Shown here piece after piece: positions 36,430-44,335 of a stretch of 64,000 nucleotides of DNA. Where the stretch lies: positions 1 through 64,000 of the forward strand of contig NZ_CADIJL010000006.1 in NCBI RefSeq assembly GCF_902859695.1, given 5' to 3'. Source of the DNA: Achromobacter ruhlandii (GTDB lineage: Bacteria; Pseudomonadota; Gammaproteobacteria; Burkholderiales; Burkholderiaceae_B). The first letter of the stretch is position 1, and each line of letters opens with the position of its first letter. The position numbers were made by a program, and so were the translations under genes. The notes under the pieces were generated by a model. That model was not told the DNA's origin. It searched no databases and was given only the letters and a program-made list of their open reading frames with translations.

Positions 36430-37875
36430 TTAGAAAGACTGCTGGTCGGGACGCGGCAGCAGCCGGCCCGGATTGAAGGTGCCGCGCGGGTCGAGCGCGT
36501 GCTTGATGCGCTGCATGACGTCCACGCAGGCGACGGGTTTGTAGTGCAGGAAGGCGGCCTGCTTGAGGCGGCCGATGCCGTGTTCGGCCGAGATCGAGCC
36601 GCCCAATTGCGCTGCCACTTCGTGCACGATGTCGTGCACCGCGTCCTCGCGCGCCCGGAAGGCGGCTTCGTCCATGGCCCGCGGCTTGCTCTGGTTATAG
36701 TGCAGGTTGCCGTCGCCGACGTGGCCGAAGCAGACGATGCGGATTCCCGGCATCAGCGCCTGCAGCCGCGCGTCGGCGGCGGCAATGAAGTCGGGAATGC
36801 GCGACACCGCCACCGATATGTCATGCTTGATGGAGGGACCATCCAGCCGCTGCGCTTCCGGCACGTGTTCGCGCAACGCCCACAGTTCGTGCGCCTGGCG
36901 CCCTGACGCGGCGATCACCGCGTCGCTCACTTCGCCGTGTTCCATGGCGGCTTCCAGCACGCCATGCACCGCGGGCTCGGGGTCCAATAGCGCCGACGTT
37001 TCCGACACGTCGAACAGCACCATCCAGGGCGAGGGTTGCGACAGCGGATCGCGCATGCCGTCCAGCGGCTGCGCCAGCACCTGTTGCAGCGTCTGGCGGC
37101 CGATCAGCTCAAAGGCGGTGACGCGTTCGCCGACGGCGTCTGTCAGGCGCGCCAGCAGGTCCACCGCCGCCTGCGGCGTCGGCACCGCGGCCCATGTTGT
37201 CACCACCTTGCGTGGCAGGGCATGGAGCTTGAAGGCTGCGGCGGTGACCACACCCAGCGTGCCTTCGCCGCCGATGAACAATTGCTTGAGGTCGTAGCCG
37301 GTGTTGTCCTTGCGCAGCGTACCCAGCAGCGGCAGCACGCTGCCATCGGCGATCACCACCTCCAGGCCCAGGGTCAGGTCGCGTGTGTTGCCATAGCGCA
37401 GCACCTGTTCGCCGCCAGCGTTGGTGGAGACCACGCCGCCGATGGTGGCGCTGCCTTCGGAGGCCAGCGACAGGGCGAACAGCCGGCCCGCCTCGGCGGC
37501 GGCCTGTTGGGCGGCCAGTACGGTGCAGCCGGCTTCCAGCGTGATGCTGTTGTCCAGTGCATCCACCCGGCGCACGGCACTCATGCGGTCCAGGCTCAAC
37601 ACCATCTCGCGGCCCGAAGCGTCGGGCGTCGAGCCGCCCACCAGGCCGGTGTTACCGCCCTGCGGCACCACCGCCACGCCTTGCGCGGCGCACAGCGCCA
37701 CCACACGCGACACCTCTCGGGTGTTGGCCGGGCGCACCACGGCGCGCGCGGCGCCTGGGAAATTGCGGCGCCAGTCGGCCGAGTAGCGGGCCGTGTCGGC
37801 CGTGCCGGTCAGTACCTGGGCCGGGCCGACGATGGCGCCCAGCGCCTCCGCGATCGCATCAATCTGATTCGGCAT
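36430..37875 (-). CDS. FAD-linked 2-hydroxyacid oxidase (GlcD/D2HGDH-like)
   Basis: The protein has 481 residues from ATG 37875. It has an FAD-binding type 4 domain (about 30-215) with P-Q-G-G-N-T-G-L-V-G-G, and an FAD-oxidase C-terminal domain with G-H-V-G-D-G-N-L-H-Y and G-S-I-S-A-E-H-G-I-G. The family oxidises D-2-hydroxyacids such as D-lactate, glycolate or D-2-hydroxyglutarate to 2-oxoacids. The frame continues upstream, but this start fits the family. It is the first gene of the operon, behind the IclR-type operator, and its leader is about 100 bases. Confidence 0.88.
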   Translation of the reverse strand: MPNQIDAIAEALGAIVGPAQVLTGTADTARYSADWRRNFPGAARAVVRPANTREVSRVVALCAAQGVAVVPQGGNTGLVGGSTPDASGREMVLSLDRMSAVRRVDALDNSITLEAGCTVLAAQQAAAEAGRLFALSLASEGSATIGGVVSTNAGGEQVLRYGNTRDLTLGLEVVIADGSVLPLLGTLRKDNTGYDLKQLFIGGEGTLGVVTAAAFKLHALPRKVVTTWAAVPTPQAAVDLLARLTDAVGERVTAFELIGRQTLQQVLAQPLDGMRDPLSQPSPWMVLFDVSETSALLDPEPAVHGVLEAAMEHGEVSDAVIAASGRQAHELWALREHVPEAQRLDGPSIKHDISVAVSRIPDFIAAADARLQALMPGIRIVCFGHVGDGNLHYNQSKPRAMDEAAFRAREDAVHDIVHEVAAQLGGSISAEHGIGRLKQAAFLHYKPVACVDVMQRIKHALDPRGTFNPGRLLPRPDQQSF

Positions 37876-37980
37876 AATGCTACGGTGCGCGGCGGCCGGG
37901 GTAAGCCCCTGTGGCCGCGCGACGCTTGTCTCCTGATTGAAACCGGGGCGGCCATTCCTTGGTCCGGTAGCCGCCTTTCG

Positions 37981-38015
37981 TTTCATTGATTAAAATATGT
38001 TTTATTGAACAAAAC
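37981..38015. promoter_or_regulatory. Candidate IclR operator (copy 1)
   Basis: This AT-rich 35-mer lies between the divergent FAD oxidase operon and iclR. It matches the site at 40186-40220 at most positions, starting TTTCATTGA and ending in AAAAC or GAAAC. Its imperfect inverted core reads TTGATTAAAATATGT followed by TTTATTGAA. The AT content stands out against the GC-rich surroundings. Confidence 0.7.
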
Positions 38016-38035
38016 TATAGGAAGCATCCGAAACC

Positions 38036-38764
38036 GTGTCAAGCGAGAATTCCCCTAAGCCGCCCGCCGGCGTGCTCGAACGCGGCATCTGCGTGCTGGA
38101 GTGCTTTGGCGAAGGCCGCCTGCGTCTGTCACTGCGCGACCTGGCCGAACGCACCGGCCTGGACAAGGCGACGCTGCTGCGCCTGTTGGGCGTCTTCATC
38201 AAGGCGCGCATGATCCATCGCTACGACAGCAGTACCTACGCGCTGGGACCGGCGCTGCTGCACATGGGCATGCTGTACCGCGATACTTTCGACCTGGGTT
38301 CGCGCCTGCAGCCGGTGCTGCGCAGCATCATGGAACAGACCGGCGAGACCGTTGCGGTCTACGTTCGCAGCGGCGAGGACCGCATCTGCCTGTATCGCGA
38401 GAACACCTCGAAAGAGGTGCGCCACCACGTCGAGGTTGGCAAGCGCATCAGCCTGAAGGACGGCGGCTCGTCGGCGCACGTGCTGCGCGCCTTCACTGGC
38501 GGCGCCACGCCGCTGGCGGGCGACATCCACGAAAAGGGCTACGCGATGACGCGTTCGGAGCGGGTCGCGGAGATGGCCTCGGTGGCCGTGCCGGTGTTCG
38601 ATGCCGACGATGCCTTCGTCGGCGCGCTGGTGGTGCTGGGGCTGGCCTCGCGCCACAACGAGGCGGCCCAGCGCAAGGCGGTGGAGATCGCGCGCCACGA
38701 ACTGGCGCTGCAGGGGTTTCGCACCGCGCCGCCGGCATCTTGGACGCCGCCGGCGCAGGAATGA
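38036..38764 (+). CDS. IclR family transcriptional regulator
   Basis: The protein has 242 residues from a GTG start with AGGA about 12 bases upstream. It has an N-terminal winged helix-turn-helix (about 12-72; L-S-L-R-D-L-A-E-R-T-G-L-D-K-A-T) and the C-terminal IclR effector domain (about 85-235). It is divergent from the FAD oxidase operon. A paired AT-rich palindromic site occurs in this promoter region and again at the MmgE/PrpD promoter downstream, so it is likely the regulator of both units and of itself. Confidence 0.88.
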   Translation: MSSENSPKPPAGVLERGICVLECFGEGRLRLSLRDLAERTGLDKATLLRLLGVFIKARMIHRYDSSTYALGPALLHMGMLYRDTFDLGSRLQPVLRSIMEQTGETVAVYVRSGEDRICLYRENTSKEVRHHVEVGKRISLKDGGSSAHVLRAFTGGATPLAGDIHEKGYAMTRSERVAEMASVAVPVFDADDAFVGALVVLGLASRHNEAAQRKAVEIARHELALQGFRTAPPASWTPPAQE

Positions 38765-38798
38765 GGCGCCCGGCGAGTGGCCTGCGTGCCGATGCCTC

Positions 38799-40181
38799 TC
38801 AGTCGCGTGGCGCGGCGCCGAACAGGGCGGGCGGCGGCAGGCAGATCCGCGCGTCCTGATCCGCATCGGTGAAGCCTTCGCACCATATCGCGATGGCCGC
38901 AGCCGTTTCGTCATCCATGGCGGGCGCGAAGGCGCGCATGCGCGCCTGCAATGCCGGCCAGTCATATGGGTCTTCGGGATCGCCCCGGCGCAGTTGCCGC
39001 AGCGCGCTCAGCGTGCGGCCGTCTTTCAATGTCAACGTCACGCGGCATGGCCGCAGTCGCGGAAAGTCGCGCTGGAACAGGTCGCTGGTGCGCACCGTGA
39101 TGCGGCGCGCCAGCGCCAGCAGATCGGGCGCGCGCAGATCGGGTGTTTCCATGTCCTCGATGCCCAACCGGCCCGTGAGTAGCAAGCGCGCCACCACGTA
39201 GCGCAACGAGAAGCAGGTTTCCGCCGGCCTGGCCGGCCAGTCGACGCCGGCGATCTTGAGCGCGTGCGTGAAGATCTCGATGTCGACCGATTCGATCGCA
39301 TTCGGCGTCGGCGCGTGCCGGTCCAGCAGTTCGCGGGCGGCGTCCAGCGGTGAGAACAATTGCGCGCAGCACGGCCACGCCTTGATGGTGGCGGTGTTCA
39401 ACCGCTCGCTGGCTTCCAGGCCGCCATCGAGCGCGTCCAGCGGGCCGTCGCCCGCCAGCAGGGCGTACAGACCGCGCGTGCCGCTGGCGAAGCGCTGCGC
39501 GCCAGGCAGACCGGCGCGCGCGGCGTAGGCCGCGGCCATGCCGTTGCGCACCGCGAACGCGGGGTGCAGCGACTTGGCTTCGTGCGCGCCGTCGTCCACC
39601 AATTGCCACAGACCGGCGGCCTGGGTGGCGCCGATGCCCAGCGCGTGATGTAGTGGCGCCGCGTCCAGCCGCAAGGCCACGCCCGCCGCCGCCGCCGCGC
39701 CCACCGCGCCGGCCGTGGCCGTGGCGTGGAAGCCGGCTGCGTGGCGCGTGCCCAGCGCCTCGCCCAACCGTAGCGAAACCTCGTAGCCGGCGATGACGGC
39801 GTCGGCCACCTGTCGCTGCGTCATGCCGCCCGTGGCCGCCAATGCCAGGGCGGGTGTCACCGACACCACGCCGGGATGCAGCATCGCGGCGCGGTGCGCA
39901 TCGTCGATCTCGCGGATATGGGCGATGGCGGCATTGGCGAACGCGGCGCCGTTGGCGTGCATCGCGGGCCCGCCGAATACCGGCGCCGATCCCGGAGCCG
40001 GGAAGCAATCGCGGGCCACCTGGCGGTAGCTGGCCGCAGCCGGCATGGCTGCCGCCGACCACCCCGCTGTGAACCAGTCGAGCAGGGCTTGCGCCAGGCG
40101 GGCGCGGGTGGCGGGCGGAATCGGGCGCCGTTGCAGGTCGGCCAGGTGGGTGATCAGGACGCGTTCGGGAGAGGAGGTCAT
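38799..40181 (-). CDS. MmgE/PrpD family protein
   Basis: This 460-residue protein matches the MmgE/PrpD family across its length: an N-terminal helical domain with A-G-Y-E-V-S-L-R-L-G-E-A and the lid region with L-H-P-A-F-A-V-R-N-G-M. Members include 2-methylcitrate dehydratase, itaconate-pathway enzymes and an iminodisuccinate epimerase. No prp genes are nearby. The ATG has no Shine-Dalgarno site and lies 4 bases from the second IclR-type operator. Coregulation with the lyase/oxidase operon suggests it isomerises or dehydrates the same carboxylate. Confidence 0.88.
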   Translation of the reverse strand: MTSSPERVLITHLADLQRRPIPPATRARLAQALLDWFTAGWSAAAMPAAASYRQVARDCFPAPGSAPVFGGPAMHANGAAFANAAIAHIREIDDAHRAAMLHPGVVSVTPALALAATGGMTQRQVADAVIAGYEVSLRLGEALGTRHAAGFHATATAGAVGAAAAAGVALRLDAAPLHHALGIGATQAAGLWQLVDDGAHEAKSLHPAFAVRNGMAAAYAARAGLPGAQRFASGTRGLYALLAGDGPLDALDGGLEASERLNTATIKAWPCCAQLFSPLDAARELLDRHAPTPNAIESVDIEIFTHALKIAGVDWPARPAETCFSLRYVVARLLLTGRLGIEDMETPDLRAPDLLALARRITVRTSDLFQRDFPRLRPCRVTLTLKDGRTLSALRQLRRGDPEDPYDWPALQARMRAFAPAMDDETAAAIAIWCEGFTDADQDARICLPPPALFGAAPRD

Positions 40182-40185
40182 TTTA

Positions 40186-40220
40186 TTTCATTGAATAGAA
40201 TATATTTTATTCAACGAAAC
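40186..40220. promoter_or_regulatory. Candidate IclR operator (copy 2) at the MmgE/PrpD promoter
   Basis: The 24-base core is a near-perfect palindrome. Its arms are TTGAATA and TATTCAA around AATATATT (40191-40214). It matches the site at 37981-38015 over most of 35 bases, and it covers the -10 and leader of the MmgE/PrpD gene, a position suited to repression. Confidence 0.75.
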
Positions 40221-40237
40221 TAATGGCGGGTTGTCAA
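40209..40237 (-). promoter_or_regulatory. Candidate sigma-70 promoter of the MmgE/PrpD gene
   Basis: On the minus strand a perfect -35 TTGACA (40237-40232), a 17-base spacer and a -10 TTGAAT (40214-40209, 4 of 6) point at the MmgE/PrpD gene. The predicted leader is about 20 bases. The -10 lies inside the palindromic operator. Confidence 0.55.
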
Positions 40238-40414
40238 CGGCGACGAGGCCGGCGCGATGGCACCGCCCGCGCGTTGCGCGCCCTCGTGCGATCCGGCCGG
40301 CGCTGGAGCGCGCGGTCGTCCCTGACTTGCCTGTATCATGCGCAGCAAGACATCCGTCCCCCCGAGCGCCGTTGCCGTCGCGCGGCCGCATTGCAGTGAC
40401 TCTGGATAGCCGCC

Positions 40415-40960
40415 ATGCCCGACCCGCTTCGTCTGCAGGCTTTGATACAGGATTGTGCCCGCGGCCAGGAATCCGCGCTGGCCGAACTCTACCGAGAGAC
40501 CTCGCCGCATCTGTTTGCGCTTGCCATACGTATATTGCGGCGAAGCGACTGGGCGGAGGAAGTCCTCCAGGACAGCTTCATCAATATCTGGCGCAATGCC
40601 GCCCGCTATTCTTCGGAGCAGAGCCAAGTCATGACCTGGATGACGCGCATCGTGCGCAACCGCTGCATCGACCTGTTGCGCAAGCCTGACCTGGAGCGCC
40701 CCGATGCCGATGGTGCCTTGACACTTGCCTGGGCCGACGACGCGCCCGGGCCGTTCGAACGGTTGCAGCGCGACCAGGACGGACAGCGCTTGGCCGACTG
40801 CCTGAAACAGCTCGACGGGCCGCAACGCACCGCCATCGCCCTATCCTTCTTCGATGATCTCAGCCACAGCGAGATCGCCCGCCGCCTGCAGGCGCCGCTG
40901 GGCACGATCAAGAGCTGGGTGCGGCGCGGCATGGACCGGCTCAAGAGGTGCCTGTCATGA
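40415..40960 (+). CDS. ECF sigma factor, SigK-like
   Basis: This 181-residue protein has sigma region 2 (about residues 22-92, with D-W-A-E-E-V-L-Q-D-S-F-I-N-I-W) and region 4 (about 120-178, with L-S-H-S-E-I-A-R-R-L and G-T-I-K-S-W-V-R-R-G). This is the SigK/EcfG-like pattern found with RskA anti-sigma factors. The stop overlaps the anti-sigma start (ATGA). Ten lipid-modification genes follow on the same strand, and two matching ECF-like promoters lie ahead of them, so this sigma factor probably drives the cluster. Singlet oxygen or membrane damage is the likely trigger by analogy. Confidence 0.9.
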   Translation: MPDPLRLQALIQDCARGQESALAELYRETSPHLFALAIRILRRSDWAEEVLQDSFINIWRNAARYSSEQSQVMTWMTRIVRNRCIDLLRKPDLERPDADGALTLAWADDAPGPFERLQRDQDGQRLADCLKQLDGPQRTAIALSFFDDLSHSEIARRLQAPLGTIKSWVRRGMDRLKRCLS

Positions 40961-41628
40961 ACTACAGCGATCCCGAGCTGCGCGCGCGGCTTGCCGCGGA
41001 CTACGTGGCCGGCGCCATGCGCGGCGGCGCGCGCCGCCGTTTCGAGGGCCTGATGGCCGCCGATGCCAACCTGCGCCGCCAGGTGCGCGATTGGGAAGAC
41101 GATATCTATCCCTTGCTGTGGTCGCTGCCCGCCCGGGTGCCGCCGCGCCGCGTCTGGCGCGCCATCGAATCGCGGCTCAAGCCCGGCGGCGCTCGCGGCT
41201 GGCAAGGGCTGGCCTTCTGGCGCGTGCTCAGCGGCGCGCTCGCGGCGGTGCTGGTGGCCGGGGTGGTGGTCTATCCCATGCAGGTCGACCGCGCCGCGCG
41301 CACCCAGTTGATGGCGGTGCTGCAAAGTCCGGAAGCCCAGGCGATGCTGGTGGTGCGCGCCGACGAGCGCGGCGGTCTGCACGTCCAGGCCTTGCAGGAC
41401 CTGGCGTCGCGCGCCGGCGGCAAGGCGCTGGAACTCTGGGTGATCCCGCCGGGACAGGCGCCGCAGTCGGTCGGCCTGGTGGCGCCCGAGGGCTTGACGG
41501 CACTGCCGCGCGCCCAGGGCCTGGAGGGGGTGCAGACCCTGGCCATCACGCTGGAACCGCCGGGCGGGTCGCCTTCGGGCAAGCCCACCGGGCCGGTCAT
41601 CATGAGCGGCGACGTGCTCAAGATCTGA
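40957..41628 (+). CDS. RskA-type membrane anti-sigma factor
   Basis: This 223-residue protein has an N-terminal anti-sigma helical part (about residues 5-75), one transmembrane helix (about 88-110), and a periplasmic RskA domain (about 112-220) with L-E-L-W-V-I-P and G-L-V-A-P-E-G. It is coupled to the sigma gene by ATGA. It has no zinc-binding H-x3-C-x2-C motif, so unlike the cytoplasmic ChrR of alpha-proteobacterial singlet-oxygen systems it should sense from the membrane or periplasm. Confidence 0.9.
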   Translation: MNYSDPELRARLAADYVAGAMRGGARRRFEGLMAADANLRRQVRDWEDDIYPLLWSLPARVPPRRVWRAIESRLKPGGARGWQGLAFWRVLSGALAAVLVAGVVVYPMQVDRAARTQLMAVLQSPEAQAMLVVRADERGGLHVQALQDLASRAGGKALELWVIPPGQAPQSVGLVAPEGLTALPRAQGLEGVQTLAITLEPPGGSPSGKPTGPVIMSGDVLKI

Positions 41629-41631
41629 TCC

Positions 41632-41660
41632 GCATCCAAAGCGGGCCGGGCCGCGTATAG
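41632..41660 (+). promoter_or_regulatory. Candidate ECF promoter (site 1), before the esterase gene
   Basis: GCATCC (41632-41637), a 17-base spacer, then GTATAG (41655-41660), 26 bases before the ATG. The same layout recurs at 43347-43375. The -35 is one base from CCATCC, the -35 known for mycobacterial SigK. Confidence 0.65.
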
Positions 41661-41686
41661 GGGGGTATTCCGTTGCGGAGTGCCCC

Positions 41687-42586
41687 ATGTCTTCCTGGAT
41701 CGCCGCCGGCCCGCGAGGCCTGCTTGCCATCATGGCCCTGGCCACGCTGGCCCTGGGCCTGCTGGCCGCCTGTTCGCCCTTGACGCTGCTCAACGGCGCG
41801 GTGCCCGACGACGCCAGCCGCGTCACGGCGGGCGTTGCCTATGGCCCGTTGCCGCGTCAGCGGCTGGACATCTACCGGCCGCCCGCCGTGACACGCGCGC
41901 CGGTGGTGGTGTTTTTCTACGGGGGCAGCTGGCGCAGCGGCGACCGCGCCGACTACCGGTTCGTGGGCGACGCGCTGGCGGCGCGCGGCATCGTGGCCGT
42001 CGTCGCCGACTACCGGCTCTACCCCGAAGCCGGCTACCCGGACTTCCTGCGCGATGCCGCCATGGCGGTGGCCTGGACCCAGCGGCATATCGACGCCTAT
42101 GGCGGCGATCCGGCGCGGGTCTTCGTTGCCGGCCACAGCGCCGGCGGCTACATCGCGGCCATGCTGGCGCTGGACGGCCGCTGGCTGGGCGGCGCCGGCT
42201 CCAGCCCGGCGACCCTGGCCGGCTGGATCGGCCTGGCCGGCCCCTATGACTTCCTGCCCATCGTGGCGCGCGACGTGCGCCCGGTGTTCGGCTATCCCGC
42301 CACGCCGGCCGACTCCCAACCCATTCATCACGCCAGCCTGCACGCGCCGCCCGGTCTGCTGCTGACCGGCGCCGCCGACACCACGGTCGACCCGCGCCGC
42401 AACAGTGTCGGCCTGGCGCAGGCCTTGCGGGAGGCGGGCGCGTGCGCGCGGCTGGTGCAGTACCCCGACCTGGGCCACAAGCTGCTGGTGGGCGCGCTGT
42501 CGCGGCCGCTGCGCTGGCGCGCGCCGGTGCTCGACGACCTGGGCGAGTTCGTGGCCCGGCCCTGTCCCGGCGGCCAAGGAGAATGA
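41687..42586 (+). CDS. Lipoprotein alpha/beta-hydrolase (carboxylesterase)
   Basis: This 299-residue protein has a lipoprotein signal with lipobox L-A-A-C at C29. The alpha/beta-hydrolase domain carries the oxyanion segment F-Y-G-G-S-W, the nucleophile elbow G-H-S-A-G-G and a C-terminal His in L-G-H-K. The acid is probably the Asp in G-A-A-D-T-T. It is probably a membrane-bound esterase acting on acyl chains or lipid peroxides. An ECF-type promoter lies directly upstream, and the next start overlaps its end. It is the first structural gene of the lipid cluster. Confidence 0.85.
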   Translation: MSSWIAAGPRGLLAIMALATLALGLLAACSPLTLLNGAVPDDASRVTAGVAYGPLPRQRLDIYRPPAVTRAPVVVFFYGGSWRSGDRADYRFVGDALAARGIVAVVADYRLYPEAGYPDFLRDAAMAVAWTQRHIDAYGGDPARVFVAGHSAGGYIAAMLALDGRWLGGAGSSPATLAGWIGLAGPYDFLPIVARDVRPVFGYPATPADSQPIHHASLHAPPGLLLTGAADTTVDPRRNSVGLAQALREAGACARLVQYPDLGHKLLVGALSRPLRWRAPVLDDLGEFVARPCPGGQGE

Positions 42587-42588
42587 CC

Positions 42589-43332
42589 ATGCGACCGCTG
42601 CTTGCGCTTGTGCTGCTGGCGCCCCTGTGCGCCTGGTCCGCCAACCAGCACTACCTTGGCTACGCCTATGACAGCCGCGACGGCGCCGAGCGCTATCGCG
42701 AAGAACACTGGGTGGTGCGCGAAGGCGCCCGGCAGGAGCGCCTGGTGCTGTACCGCTGCCCGGGCGGCGCGGCGTTCGCGCGCAAATGGGTGCGCGGCGG
42801 GATCGACGACCCGGCGCCGGATTTCGCCCTGTATGACCAGCGCGACGGTTACCGCGAAGGGGTGGACACCCGCCAGGGGGGACGCACCGTTTACGTTCAG
42901 CCGCGCGCCGGCGCCGAGATGCAGAGCCGCAAGCTGCCGGAAGTGGACGACCCCGTGGTCGATGCCGGTTTCGACGCCTGGCTGCGCGCCCATTGGCAGC
43001 CGCCGGAAGCTTCGCCGCGCTTCCTGGTGCCCAGCCGGCTGGACTGGTTGCCATTGGCGGTGCAGGCGCGCGACGCCGCCGGCCAGGGCGAGCGCAGTTT
43101 CCGCCTGCGGCTGGACGCCTGGTACGGCTTTGCCGCGCCCACCTTGCGCGTGACCTACGACAGTGCCAGCCAGCGCCTGCTGCGGTTCGAGGGGCCCAGC
43201 AACCTGCGCGACGGCAACGGCGGCACGCAGACCGTGCGCATCGAATTCCCGGCCGATGCCATCCGGCCGCCGCCCTCGGCGCGCGACCTGGACGCGGCGG
43301 CGGCCACGCCGCTGGTGTCGCGTTGCGAGTAA
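42589..43332 (+). CDS. Secreted hypothetical protein of the lipid cluster
   Basis: The protein has 247 residues from ATG 42589, chosen because AAGGAG then sits at good spacing; ATG 42583 would be too close. It has a signal peptide (about residues 1-18). The rest is strand-rich with many Trp, Arg and Asp residues and two Cys, and matches no named domain that I know. Its regular place between the esterase and the desaturase suggests an envelope role in lipid handling. Confidence 0.7.
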   Translation: MRPLLALVLLAPLCAWSANQHYLGYAYDSRDGAERYREEHWVVREGARQERLVLYRCPGGAAFARKWVRGGIDDPAPDFALYDQRDGYREGVDTRQGGRTVYVQPRAGAEMQSRKLPEVDDPVVDAGFDAWLRAHWQPPEASPRFLVPSRLDWLPLAVQARDAAGQGERSFRLRLDAWYGFAAPTLRVTYDSASQRLLRFEGPSNLRDGNGGTQTVRIEFPADAIRPPPSARDLDAAAATPLVSRCE

Positions 43333-43346
43333 GGGTTTTCACTTAT

Positions 43347-43375
43347 GCATCCGGCGCCTCGCCGTGCCCGTATAT
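43347..43375 (+). promoter_or_regulatory. Candidate ECF promoter (site 2), before the desaturase gene
   Basis: GCATCC (43347-43352), a 17-base spacer, then GTATAT (43370-43375), 25 bases before the desaturase ATG. Both elements and the spacer length match site 1 at 41632-41660, while the spacer sequences differ. Confidence 0.65.
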
Positions 43376-43400
43376 CCCGACACGTTTCAAACAGGACACC

Positions 43401-44333
43401 ATGATGCGTTCCGTTCTTACCGGCTGGACCGCTTCGATACGACGCTGGGTCGACACACAGGCGCAGGATGCGCCCGGCGGCGACCCCGATCGCATCGATT
43501 GGACCCGCGCCTTGCCTTTCGCCCTGTTGCACGCCGGCTGCCTGGGCGCGCTGTGGACCGGCGTGTCGCCGGTGGCGCTGGCGCTGGCGGGGGCGTTGTA
43601 CGCCGTGCGCATGTTCGCCCTGACCGGCTTCTACCACCGTTACTTCTCGCACCGCGCCTTCCGCACCTCGCGCGCCATGCAGTGCCTGTTCGCCGTGCTG
43701 GGCGCATCGTGCGCGCAGCGCGGACCGCTGTGGTGGGCGGCCCATCATCGCCACCATCACCGCCATGCCGACGATGAGCAGGATCTGCATTCGCCGCGCC
43801 GCCACGGCTTCTGGTGGAGCCACATGGGCTGGTTCCTGACGCGCCGCGCCTTCGCCACCGACCTGGCGCGCGTGCCGGACCTGCGCGGCTACGCCGAACT
43901 GCGCTGGCTCGACCGCTTCGACGCGGCGGTGCCGCTGGCGCTGGCCTTGGGCTGCTACGGACTGGGCGCACTGCTGGAGCGCGTCGCGCCCGGCCTGGGC
44001 ACGAACGGACCGCAGATGCTGGTCTGGGGCTTCTTCATTTCGACGGTGGCGCTGTTTCACGCCACCGTCACCATCAACTCGCTGGCGCACCGCTACGGCA
44101 AGCGGCGCTACGACACCGCCGACGACAGCCGCAATAACGCCTGGCTGGCGCTGCTGACGTTCGGCGAGGGCTGGCACAACAACCATCATTTCTATCCGGG
44201 GTCGGCGCGGCAGGGCTTTCGCGCCCATGAGATCGACATCACCTGGTACGGCCTGCGCCTGCTGGCCGCCGCCGGCCTCATCTGGGACCTCAAGCCCGTG
44301 CCGGCCTGGGCGCTGGCCGCCGCCAAGGAGTGA
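43401..44333 (+). CDS. Acyl-CoA/acyl-lipid desaturase
   Basis: The protein has 310 residues from ATG 43401. It is a membrane fatty-acid desaturase with the three His boxes: H-R-Y-F-S-H (79-84), H-H-R-H-H (about 115-119) and H-N-N-H-H (about 259-263). Four membrane helices surround them. The delta-9 type layout suggests an iron-dependent, O2-using enzyme that makes cis double bonds, the substrate for the Cfa-type methyltransferases encoded downstream. It has its own ECF-like promoter. The next gene starts 2 bases after its stop. Confidence 0.9.
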   Translation: MMRSVLTGWTASIRRWVDTQAQDAPGGDPDRIDWTRALPFALLHAGCLGALWTGVSPVALALAGALYAVRMFALTGFYHRYFSHRAFRTSRAMQCLFAVLGASCAQRGPLWWAAHHRHHHRHADDEQDLHSPRRHGFWWSHMGWFLTRRAFATDLARVPDLRGYAELRWLDRFDAAVPLALALGCYGLGALLERVAPGLGTNGPQMLVWGFFISTVALFHATVTINSLAHRYGKRRYDTADDSRNNAWLALLTFGEGWHNNHHFYPGSARQGFRAHEIDITWYGLRLLAAAGLIWDLKPVPAWALAAAKE

Positions 44334-44335
44334 AC

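Noticed and set aside
40221-40414. ECF autoregulatory promoter directly before the sigma gene
   Set aside because: I looked for GCATCC-N17-GTATA here. A GTATCA occurs, but there is no matching -35 at the right distance.
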